From contig DYHT01000001.1 in the NCBI GenBank assembly GCA_020723995.1, forward strand, positions 1-64,000: DNA of 64,000 nt, read 5' to 3'. The stretch's first letter is position 1; each line of letters starts with the position of its first letter. The notes below the pieces were generated by a model. It saw only the letters and a list, made by a program, of their open reading frames with translations. It searched no databases and was not told the DNA's origin. The position numbers and the translations under genes are program-made. Shown in pieces: positions 56,763 to 64,000 of the stretch. The stretch is from Chloroflexus sp. Its GTDB lineage: Bacteria; Chloroflexota; Anaerolineae; Anaerolineales; Villigracilaceae.

Positions 56763-57329
56763 TCACTCGTGGAATTCCTCCACTTGATAGACAAGCACTT
56801 CAACATGTTTCTGTCGCCACAAATCCGGCGCTGCACCCATCTTGAGACACAAATGGCTGAGGAATTCTTCTTTATCCGTCACCTTCTCCCAGACCTGCGG
56901 CAAAAAGGTCGCCCGGTGAAAGCCATCCCTTAGTATGACGCCGTCCACGCCGGGGTGCAGTTTGGCGAGCAAGTCGGCGGGTGTGGTGTAGTCGAGCGGT
57001 TCCGGCAGGGTCAAGCGCGAGATCTCGATCTCGATAAGTGGAAGCTCGTGCGCTTCCACCGGCGGGAATCGGTAATCCTGCAGCGCCGCGGCGACAGCGT
57101 GTTCGCGCACATCTTCAGCCAGAGATTGGTAAGGCTCCAACGCGCCGATGCAGCCGCGCAGTTCGCCTTGCACGGTCAGAGTGACGAATGAGGTGCCATC
57201 CGCTCGCAAGGCTGGTGTCAAAGCCGCAGGTTCCAGCGCAGGCAGGGGGTGGCCGCGCACGCCGTTTTCGAGCGCCTGGCGGGCCAGCCGGAGCAGAGTT
57301 TGCTTTTCTTCGAGCGTGAGAGCAGACAT
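56763..57329 (-). CDS. AMMECR1 / AmmeMemoRadiSam system protein A-like
   Basis: FVTLTVQGELRGCIGALEPYQSLAEDVREHAVAAALQDYRFPPV. Confidence 0.9.
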   Translation of the reverse strand: MSALTLEEKQTLLRLARQALENGVRGHPLPALEPAALTPALRADGTSFVTLTVQGELRGCIGALEPYQSLAEDVREHAVAAALQDYRFPPVEAHELPLIEIEISRLTLPEPLDYTTPADLLAKLHPGVDGVILRDGFHRATFLPQVWEKVTDKEEFLSHLCLKMGAAPDLWRQKHVEVLVYQVEEFHE

Positions 57330-57571
57330 GATTACGATTTACGCTTGGTTAGTAGACCAAAGGTTACAGTAACTTGCAAAACTACCCTTTGCTTGGCCTC
57401 ATCATACATGCAGGAGTGCCTGGCGTCAAGTCTTGGCTTTTATTAATTATGATTGCAGTAGTAATATTGACCCTTTCCACGCGGGTACAATCTCCCGAGG
57501 CGGAGGGGCAATAAGATGCCGGTAATCAGCCTCTGAAAAGGCTTGCTATCCAGAGGTATATTAAGGTACTA

Positions 57572-58387
57572 TTGCGGTATCTTATGGAAACTCCTCCGCC
57601 TCCTTCGTCTCCATACCTCATGAAACGCCCGCAGGATAGGCCGCGTAGTGGGCGCATCCTGCAGACCACGCTCAGCGTCGCCATCCTGCTGGCAACCCTA
57701 TTCACTGGCTTCTCGCCGAAGATGCTGACAGGCGACCTGAGCGATAAATTCAATCTGCTGCTCACCCCCCGGTCGGGAGCTAATCCAGCCATTCCGGCCT
57801 CCGAGCGGAGGTTGCGCATCGGCATCGTCGCCGGGCACTGGGGGCATGATTCAGGTGCTGTCTGCGGGACGGAATTGAATAACACGGAAGAAGTCGAAGT
57901 AAACTATAAGATTGCCTACCTTGTTCAACAAGAACTAATCACCCAGGGGTTCCAGGTAGACTTGATGCAGGAATTCGATCCGCGCCTGAACGGCTACCAG
58001 GCCGCCGCGCTGGTTTCCATCCACAACGACTCGTGCACGTATGTCAATGAAGAGGCGACCGGTTTTAAAGTTGCAGCCGCGCAGAGCAGCCATGACCCTA
58101 ACCTTGCCAATCGTCTGACCGCCTGTTTGTCTGACCGCTATGGGCGGGTCACCGGCTTGCCCTTCCACGCCGGCAGCATTACCAACGATATGACCGGATA
58201 CCACGCCTTCGATGAAATTGATGCGCGCACCACGGCAGCCATCATCGAGACTGGCTTTCTCTACCGGAATTACGACATCCTGACCCAGCATCCCGACCTG
58301 ATCGCGAAGGGCGTCGTTGCCGGCATCATCTGCTTCGTCAATACCGAAAGCGTCGAACCGACACATCTGCTTCCCCTTACCCCATGA
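57572..58387 (+). CDS. N-acetylmuramoyl-L-alanine amidase
   Basis: RIGIVAGHWGHDSGAVC...AALVSIHNDSC...TAAIIETGFLYRNYD. Confidence 0.88.
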   Translation: MRYLMETPPPPSSPYLMKRPQDRPRSGRILQTTLSVAILLATLFTGFSPKMLTGDLSDKFNLLLTPRSGANPAIPASERRLRIGIVAGHWGHDSGAVCGTELNNTEEVEVNYKIAYLVQQELITQGFQVDLMQEFDPRLNGYQAAALVSIHNDSCTYVNEEATGFKVAAAQSSHDPNLANRLTACLSDRYGRVTGLPFHAGSITNDMTGYHAFDEIDARTTAAIIETGFLYRNYDILTQHPDLIAKGVVAGIICFVNTESVEPTHLLPLTP

Positions 58388-59499
58388 ACCGCGAACCGAT
58401 CAGCGCACGCCAGGCAATCCAAAACGCCAGGCAGGAACTGCAAGACGGAAACCGTCGGGCAGCCAGGCGCTGGGCGGAGCTGGCTGCTTCGGTTGCCCCC
58501 GATCTGGAGACGCCCTGGCTGATCCTGGCTGGGTTGGCCAGTCCGCGCTCGAGCATAGCCTACCTGAAGCGGGCGCTTGAAATCAACCCGAATAGCGAAC
58601 GCGCCCGCCAGGGGATGCATTGGGCGATCAACCGCCTGAAGGAAGAAGAGGCCCGGCGCGCCAAACCGACCCCATCCCCTCAGACTCAGCCAGTCGCAGC
58701 AGCGAGGCTGCAGGCTGAAGCCTCGCGCCAATCCCCTGTCATCCAGGCGACAGCCCCCTGGCCTGTTGGCCAGGACAGGCTGGCGGCGCGGCGGCGCTCC
58801 TTCCTGCCGTTGCTGATTTTCCTGGCCTGTGTTACCATCGCTTGGGCTATCTGGCCGGGGAATGCCTCGCCGGCCCTGGCTTTCCTGCGGGAAAACCTCA
58901 GTCTCCCGCAGACTACAGCCACACTGCCCGGCGCAGCAGCCGACTTGCCCAAGCCGACCTACACGCCGACCTTTACCCCGACCTCCACGCCCACGCCGAC
59001 TGCCACACTGACGCCGACGCCCACTGATACACCCACGCCGACGCCGACCCATACATCCACACCCACGCCGCTGCCGACGGATACACCGCTGGTAATCCCC
59101 ACTTTGGAACCAGCGACGCCCGTCCCACCCATCCTGGGAGGAGACGGCGAGCGCTGGATTGACGTGGACCTTTCGCAGCAGCGCGTTTACGCCTATGAAG
59201 GCAATGTCATGGTCAATAGCTTTATCGTCTCGACCGGCACCTGGAAAACCCCGACCGTGACCGGCCAATTTCGTGTCTATGTCAAATATCGTTACACGAA
59301 TATGTCTGGTCCTGGCTACTATCTGCCCAACGTGCCGTACACGATGTATTTCTGCAAGGGCTATGCCCTGCACGGCACGTATTGGCACAACAATTTTGGC
59401 ACGCCGATGAGCCGCGGTTGTGTCAACTTGAGTATTCCCAACGCGGGATGGCTGTATAACTGGGCTTCGGTTGGGACGTTGGTGAATGTACACTATTAG
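58384..59499 (+). CDS. L,D-transpeptidase with Thr/Pro-rich linker
   Basis: YKKD-type domain DVDLSQQRVYAYEGNVMVNSFIVSTGT...HGTYWHNNFGTPMSRGCVNLS. Confidence 0.9.
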   Translation: MNREPISARQAIQNARQELQDGNRRAARRWAELAASVAPDLETPWLILAGLASPRSSIAYLKRALEINPNSERARQGMHWAINRLKEEEARRAKPTPSPQTQPVAAARLQAEASRQSPVIQATAPWPVGQDRLAARRRSFLPLLIFLACVTIAWAIWPGNASPALAFLRENLSLPQTTATLPGAAADLPKPTYTPTFTPTSTPTPTATLTPTPTDTPTPTPTHTSTPTPLPTDTPLVIPTLEPATPVPPILGGDGERWIDVDLSQQRVYAYEGNVMVNSFIVSTGTWKTPTVTGQFRVYVKYRYTNMSGPGYYLPNVPYTMYFCKGYALHGTYWHNNFGTPMSRGCVNLSIPNAGWLYNWASVGTLVNVHY

Positions 59500-59550
59500 G
59501 CGGGATAGAATCCCGCCCTACGGTTAGGCGGGATGGAATCCCGCCCTACG
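59498..59550. repeat. Tandem pair of AGGCGGGATRGAATCCCGCCCTACG palindromes
   Basis: Two near-identical copies at 59498-59522 and 59526-59550. Confidence 0.9.
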
Positions 59551-59563
59551 ATTGAAACATAAA

Positions 59564-60595
59564 ATGTCCGATTTTCGCATTTCCAGACGTGACTTTCTCA
59601 AACTGAGCGGGGCAGGGTTGCTGGGCCTGTTCCTGCCCCAGTTCAACCTCGAACCGGCCTCGGCCCAATTTATCCCCGACCAGCAGGGTCGCGTCACTAT
59701 CGCGACCCTCAATGGTTACGACGCGCCAGCGCTCACCGGCAAAGTCGTTAAAACCTACTGGCGCGATCTCGTCCTGCCGATCACCGCCACCATTATCAGC
59801 GAAGATGAAACAGCTTACAATCGCGTTTGGTATAAGATTGGCGAGGACAGTTACGTTTATTCCGGCTCGATCCAGCCGGTGCGGACGGTGCTGTACGAGC
59901 CGGTCAGCGACCTGCCGGAAGAAGGCGCGCTGGCTGAGGTGACCGTCCCATACACCGACGTCCGTTGGGCTGCGGGAAAGGATGCCAGGTTCGCTTATCG
60001 TTTTTATTACGAGACCACGCACTGGGTCACCGGGCGGGTCCATGATGGCGATGGCAATCCGTGGTATCGTGTCTATGATGATAAGTGGAAATTCCATTAT
60101 TATGCCCAGGCCAACCACCTGCGCATCGTCCCAACCGAAGAACTGGCTCCGCTCTCCCCGGATTTTCCCGCCCAGCTCAAACGCATCGAGGTGCGCCTGA
60201 ACCAGCAGCTTGTCATTGCGTACGAGGATAAAAACCCCGTCTTTATGGCGCGCATCGCTTCGGGTGGGCGGTTCAGTAATGGCACCTATTCCACACCGGT
60301 CGGCCGCCACATGACCTATCACAAGCGCCCCTACCGGCATATGGCGGCAGGCGACCTGGCTTCCAACGGTTATGACCTGCCCGGCGTGCCATGGGTCTCA
60401 TACATCACCGAAAGCGGCGTCGCCTTGCACGGCACGTACTGGCACAACGATTTCGGCCGCCCGCGCAGTCACGGCTGCATCAACCTAAGCTCACAGGCTG
60501 CCAAGTGGCTCTATCGCTGGACTCAGCCGGTCGTCCCGCCCAATGAGCAAATGGTCTACGAAAGCTACGGCACGGGGGTGGATGTTTTTGAATAG
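59564..60595 (+). CDS. L,D-transpeptidase with Tat-type signal
   Basis: SRRDFLKLSGAGLLGLF; HGTYWHNDFGRPRSHGCINLS. Confidence 0.9.
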   Translation: MSDFRISRRDFLKLSGAGLLGLFLPQFNLEPASAQFIPDQQGRVTIATLNGYDAPALTGKVVKTYWRDLVLPITATIISEDETAYNRVWYKIGEDSYVYSGSIQPVRTVLYEPVSDLPEEGALAEVTVPYTDVRWAAGKDARFAYRFYYETTHWVTGRVHDGDGNPWYRVYDDKWKFHYYAQANHLRIVPTEELAPLSPDFPAQLKRIEVRLNQQLVIAYEDKNPVFMARIASGGRFSNGTYSTPVGRHMTYHKRPYRHMAAGDLASNGYDLPGVPWVSYITESGVALHGTYWHNDFGRPRSHGCINLSSQAAKWLYRWTQPVVPPNEQMVYESYGTGVDVFE

Positions 60596-61658
60596 AGACA
60601 TTGTGCTCTCCCGACGCGATTTTCTCAAAGTGAGCGCTGCGGGGTTGGCCGGCTTGCTGCTCTCGGAACGTCTCTTTGAACCGGCGCGGGCGGCGGCTAT
60701 CCGGCAGGGACGCGTCGCCTATCTCCAGATCTCGGCCTACAATATCCCTTCCAGGAAGGGTGTAAAAGTCAATATGTACAAACGCGACTCGATCCTGGAC
60801 ATCCGCGAACAGGTGACCGGTGGGGACGCCAGTGATTACAACCGCGTCTGGTACCGCATCGGCGATGAGAGTTACGTTTACTCTGGCGGGATACAGCCGG
60901 TGGAAACGCGCCTCAACCCGGTCGTGACGGACATCCCCGCAGCGGGCGTGGTCGGCGAGATCACCGTCCCTCATTCGGAATCCTGGTGGGCTATCAATCG
61001 CAATCCGTTCCCGGGCGCGCGCCTGTATTATGCCAGCACGCACTGGATCCAGGGCATCCTGGTGGACAAGCGGGATGGCAGCCTATGGTACCGCGCCTAC
61101 AACCACCTCTATTCGGCCTATTATTTCATCCGCCCTTACAACGTTCATATTTTTCCGACGGACGAACTGACCCCGCTCTCGCCGGAAGTCGAGCCTGAGG
61201 ACAAATTCATCCAAGTTCGTCTGGACGAGCAGGTAGTCCTGGCTTACGAGGGGGCGCGCCTGGTCTTTAGGGCACGCACCTCCACCGGAAAGGGCGAGTT
61301 CAACACTCCGACCGGTTGGTTCAAGACCTTCCACAAGCGCCCGACCGCCCACATGGTCGGCGGCGAGAGTGAGGCAACGCTCTACGACCTGACCGGCGTG
61401 CCGTGGGATTGCTATATCACCGAAAATGGAGTTGCATTTCACGGCACCTTCTGGCATAATGATTATGGCACGCCTCGCAGTCACGGTTGCATCAACCTTA
61501 CTCCTCAAAATGCCAAATGGCTGTATCGCTGGACCCTGCCGGCCGTCCCGCCCGACCAGCGCTACATTTATGAACCCGGCAGCGGCACCGACGTGCAGGT
61601 CGTCGAACACGCCCAACCCATAAGGAGGCTCAATGAATCCCGCATTTTCATGGACTAA
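60582..61658 (+). CDS. L,D-transpeptidase with Tat-type signal
   Basis: SRRDFLKVSAAGLAGLLL; HGTFWHNDYGTPRSHGCINLT. Confidence 0.9.
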   Translation: MFLNRDIVLSRRDFLKVSAAGLAGLLLSERLFEPARAAAIRQGRVAYLQISAYNIPSRKGVKVNMYKRDSILDIREQVTGGDASDYNRVWYRIGDESYVYSGGIQPVETRLNPVVTDIPAAGVVGEITVPHSESWWAINRNPFPGARLYYASTHWIQGILVDKRDGSLWYRAYNHLYSAYYFIRPYNVHIFPTDELTPLSPEVEPEDKFIQVRLDEQVVLAYEGARLVFRARTSTGKGEFNTPTGWFKTFHKRPTAHMVGGESEATLYDLTGVPWDCYITENGVAFHGTFWHNDYGTPRSHGCINLTPQNAKWLYRWTLPAVPPDQRYIYEPGSGTDVQVVEHAQPIRRLNESRIFMD

Positions 61659-62214
61659 TTATCTGCTCAAACGCCAAGTCTTTGCCCTGACCGGCAAACT
61701 GCGCTTCTACAACCCACACAACGAACCAGTGCTTTACGTCGAGCAAAAGATGTTCCGCCTGCGCGAAGACATCCGCGTCTTCAGCGACGAAAGGAAAACA
61801 CAAGAACTTCTCTTAATCCAGGCGCGCAATATCATTGATTTTGCAGCGGCTTACGACGTGATCGATTCAACCACCGGCCTAAAGGTTGGCGTCTTGCGGC
61901 GCAAGGGCTTGAGATCCATGCTGCGCGATGAGTGGGAAGTACTGGATGCCGGCGACCGGCCGATCGGAATGCTGTTTGAAGATAGCGTTGGCCAGGCGTT
62001 ACTGCGTCGTTTCCTGCTCGGCTCCCTGCTGCCTCAGAATTATGACCTGACCATCGGCGCTCAACGCGTGGCCGACCTGCGCCAGAAATTTTCCCTCTTT
62101 GGCTACCAGATGCTCCTGGATTTCAACATGGATCCAGGTGGAAAACTGGACCGTCGCCTGGGCATCGCGGCCGGCACCCTGCTGGCGATCATTGAAGGCA
62201 AGCAGAGCAATTAG
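61633..62214 (+). CDS. LURP-one-related/scramblase-like protein
   Basis: KLRFYNPHNEPVLYVEQKMFRLREDIRVFSDE...VIDSTTGLKVGVLRRKGLRSMLRDEWEVLD. Confidence 0.75.
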   Translation: MNPAFSWTNYLLKRQVFALTGKLRFYNPHNEPVLYVEQKMFRLREDIRVFSDERKTQELLLIQARNIIDFAAAYDVIDSTTGLKVGVLRRKGLRSMLRDEWEVLDAGDRPIGMLFEDSVGQALLRRFLLGSLLPQNYDLTIGAQRVADLRQKFSLFGYQMLLDFNMDPGGKLDRRLGIAAGTLLAIIEGKQSN

Positions 62215-62230
62215 ACATAGCGACGACTTT

Positions 62231-62656
62231 ATGCCACGCCAACCCCTCTTCGCTGGTTTAGTGGTTGATGAAAACGACAACCCGGTCGAGACCGCCTACG
62301 TGGGCGAAGATCCCTGTTATGTGGTAAACGACGCCGGATTCCGCCGTCACATCCTCTCCGAGGGGGTGGACCGTCAGGTGCTGGAGAGGCTGCGCCAGCA
62401 AATCAACGGCCATGAAGACCTGCTCAGCGAGCAGGCCGCCAAAATGCTCGGCACGGAAGACATCTTCTCGAAAGCCATGATCGAGACCCAACTCAAGAAC
62501 ATAGACCAGCAGTTCAACAACCTGCTGCAAACGGGCATACCCGAGGAGGGGCGCGCCTACATGGGATTGATCGGTTTCCGCATTGTGATTGATCTCCACG
62601 GTAACGTGGTAAGAGTTGACCAGCCGTCGGCCATAGATGATGGGGGCGGAGAGTAG
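62231..62656 (+). CDS. Conserved hypothetical protein
   Basis: ORF MPRQPLFAGLVVDENDNPVETAYVGEDPCYVVNDAGFRRHI. Confidence 0.6.
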   Translation: MPRQPLFAGLVVDENDNPVETAYVGEDPCYVVNDAGFRRHILSEGVDRQVLERLRQQINGHEDLLSEQAAKMLGTEDIFSKAMIETQLKNIDQQFNNLLQTGIPEEGRAYMGLIGFRIVIDLHGNVVRVDQPSAIDDGGGE

Positions 62657-62691
62657 TTCTATATAACGATCACCATTCCGGGAGGTGTACG

Positions 62692-64000
62692 ATGCTCATT
62701 GTAATCAGCGACCTTCACCTGGTAGATGGCACCTGCGCGAAACCCATCTCTGCCAGCGCTTTCCGGCTCTTTGCTGCCCGGTTGAATGAAATGGCTTTCA
62801 ACGCCTCCTGGCGCGCAGACCAGTCCTACCGCCCGTTGGACGGCATTGACATCTTATTGCTGGGCGATATCCTCGACCCGCAACATTCGACACTATGGTT
62901 GGATACAAACCCTGGCGATGCCGGTTACGTGCGCCCGTGGACCGATTTTCATGCCCCGCAGTATGCCGAAAAACTCAACGCCATCAACCAAGCCATCCTC
63001 AAATACAATGCTGAGGCCATCGAGATCCTGCGCCACATCGCGGATGGGAAAGCCGTCCGCTTGCCGCCCGCAGATAAACGCGGCCGCGCCGCCTTCGACA
63101 CCCAAGAGCAGGCGGCGGTACCCGTGCGCATCCATTATATGTCCGGCAACCATGACTGGTACTACCACATCCCCGGTCCGGCTTTCGATCGCATCCGCCA
63201 GGAAACCATCCGGGCTATGGGTCTGGTCAATCCAAGCACACCCTTCCCACATGAAGTCAAAGAGTCAGAAACTCTTCAGCGGCTATTCGCAGCCCACAAG
63301 GTTTATGCTCAACATGGCGACCTGTACGACTCGTTTAACTACAACAAAGACAAAGGCCGGGATGCCGCCACGCTGGGGGATGTTTTTGCGGTCGAGGTGC
63401 TCAACCGCTTCCCGGTCGAGGCGCAGCAACGCCTGGGGCAGGAAATGCCCACAGGCATCATGGATAGCTTGCGCGAACTGGTCAACGTCCGCCCGGCATT
63501 AGCCACGCCTTTATGGATCAGCAGCCAGTTGCGGCAGAACAATGTCAGCCTGGCTGAACAGAAGAAAATAAAAGAGGTCTGGGATGAAATGAGCAACGAG
63601 TTTCTGGCCCTGCCTTTCGTCCGCGCAGCCGATCGGAAGTTCAAACTTGACCTCGTGGATGGGCTGGAATTGATCGTCAAACTTACCGACCGCTTCTCGT
63701 TCAAGACCATTGATGACGTGGTGGTCTGGATGCGCAAGCAATTTGGGTCGGATGAGATCACCTTTGCCAAACACGCCCTGAGAGAAGATGCTTTCCTCAA
63801 CCGCTCGGCGCAATTCATTGTTTACGGGCACACGCACCACCACGAGATCGTTCCGCTGGATTCTATCCCGACCACACCCCACCCCACCAACCAGATATAC
63901 CTGAACTCAGGCACCTGGCACCCTTACTACGACCTGGCCGTCTTCAAGCCCGAAGAACAGAAATTCGTCCCATACCAGGTGCTCACCTACCTCTCGTTCT
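62692..64000 (+). CDS. Metallophosphoesterase (calcineurin-like), runs off window end
   Basis: MLIVISDLHLVDG...GDILD...MSGNHDWYY...VYGHTHHHEI; GGGAGGTG RBS. Confidence 0.88.
   Translation, partial: MLIVISDLHLVDGTCAKPISASAFRLFAARLNEMAFNASWRADQSYRPLDGIDILLLGDILDPQHSTLWLDTNPGDAGYVRPWTDFHAPQYAEKLNAINQAILKYNAEAIEILRHIADGKAVRLPPADKRGRAAFDTQEQAAVPVRIHYMSGNHDWYYHIPGPAFDRIRQETIRAMGLVNPSTPFPHEVKESETLQRLFAAHKVYAQHGDLYDSFNYNKDKGRDAATLGDVFAVEVLNRFPVEAQQRLGQEMPTGIMDSLRELVNVRPALATPLWISSQLRQNNVSLAEQKKIKEVWDEMSNEFLALPFVRAADRKFKLDLVDGLELIVKLTDRFSFKTIDDVVVWMRKQFGSDEITFAKHALREDAFLNRSAQFIVYGHTHHHEIVPLDSIPTTPHPTNQIYLNSGTWHPYYDLAVFKPEEQKFVPYQVLTYLSF

Noticed and set aside
58960-59095. TPTPTP repeat tract as a novel repeat element
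   Set aside because: Ordinary Thr/Pro-rich cell-wall linker inside an L,D-transpeptidase.

Overview
GC-rich window read as a Chloroflexota (probably Anaerolineae) chromosome segment; the taxon is an inference from gene content. In order: (i) a ccm cytochrome c maturation operon and a NarX/NarL-like two-component pair (0.3-7.2 kb, minus strand); (ii) a heme-dense respiratory operon (7.4-16.0 kb, plus strand) with an ethylbenzene-dehydrogenase-like heme protein, a nonaheme cytochrome with an apparent frameshift, a cytochrome b/c fusion, a NapC/NirT-like multiheme protein, Rieske, cytochrome b6, and a subunit IV carrying seven CxxCH motifs; (iii) two geranylgeranyl-reductase-like flavoproteins and NrfD with a truncated FeS partner (16-20.4 kb); (iv) an accessory island at about 20.4-29.3 kb that looks like an undescribed Cys-rich peptide (bacteriocin/RiPP-like) cluster: MacB-like ATPase, MauE-like, MauD-like thioredoxin (frameshifted at its CxxC), an 87-aa precursor with 10 Cys, FtsX permease, S26 peptidase, a MauE/S26 scar and an ABC exporter. 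It is bordered by two MITE-like elements, one of which interrupts a histidine kinase gene; (v) mosaic genes at 28.9-35.3 kb (octaheme::NrfD chimera, 119-bp direct repeat, histidine kinase with an in-frame amber codon, MntA/HepT); (vi) pantothenate, sugar and methyltransferase genes, RmuC between duplicated fragments, VapBC next to a methyltransferase remnant; (vii) nusA-ylxR-infB-rbfA-nrnA-truB-ribF, truncated HicA with HicB, thyX; (viii) cell-wall genes (amidase and three L,D-transpeptidases), LURP-one and a metallophosphoesterase running off the end. Family calls come from reading the translations by eye; no database search was run.
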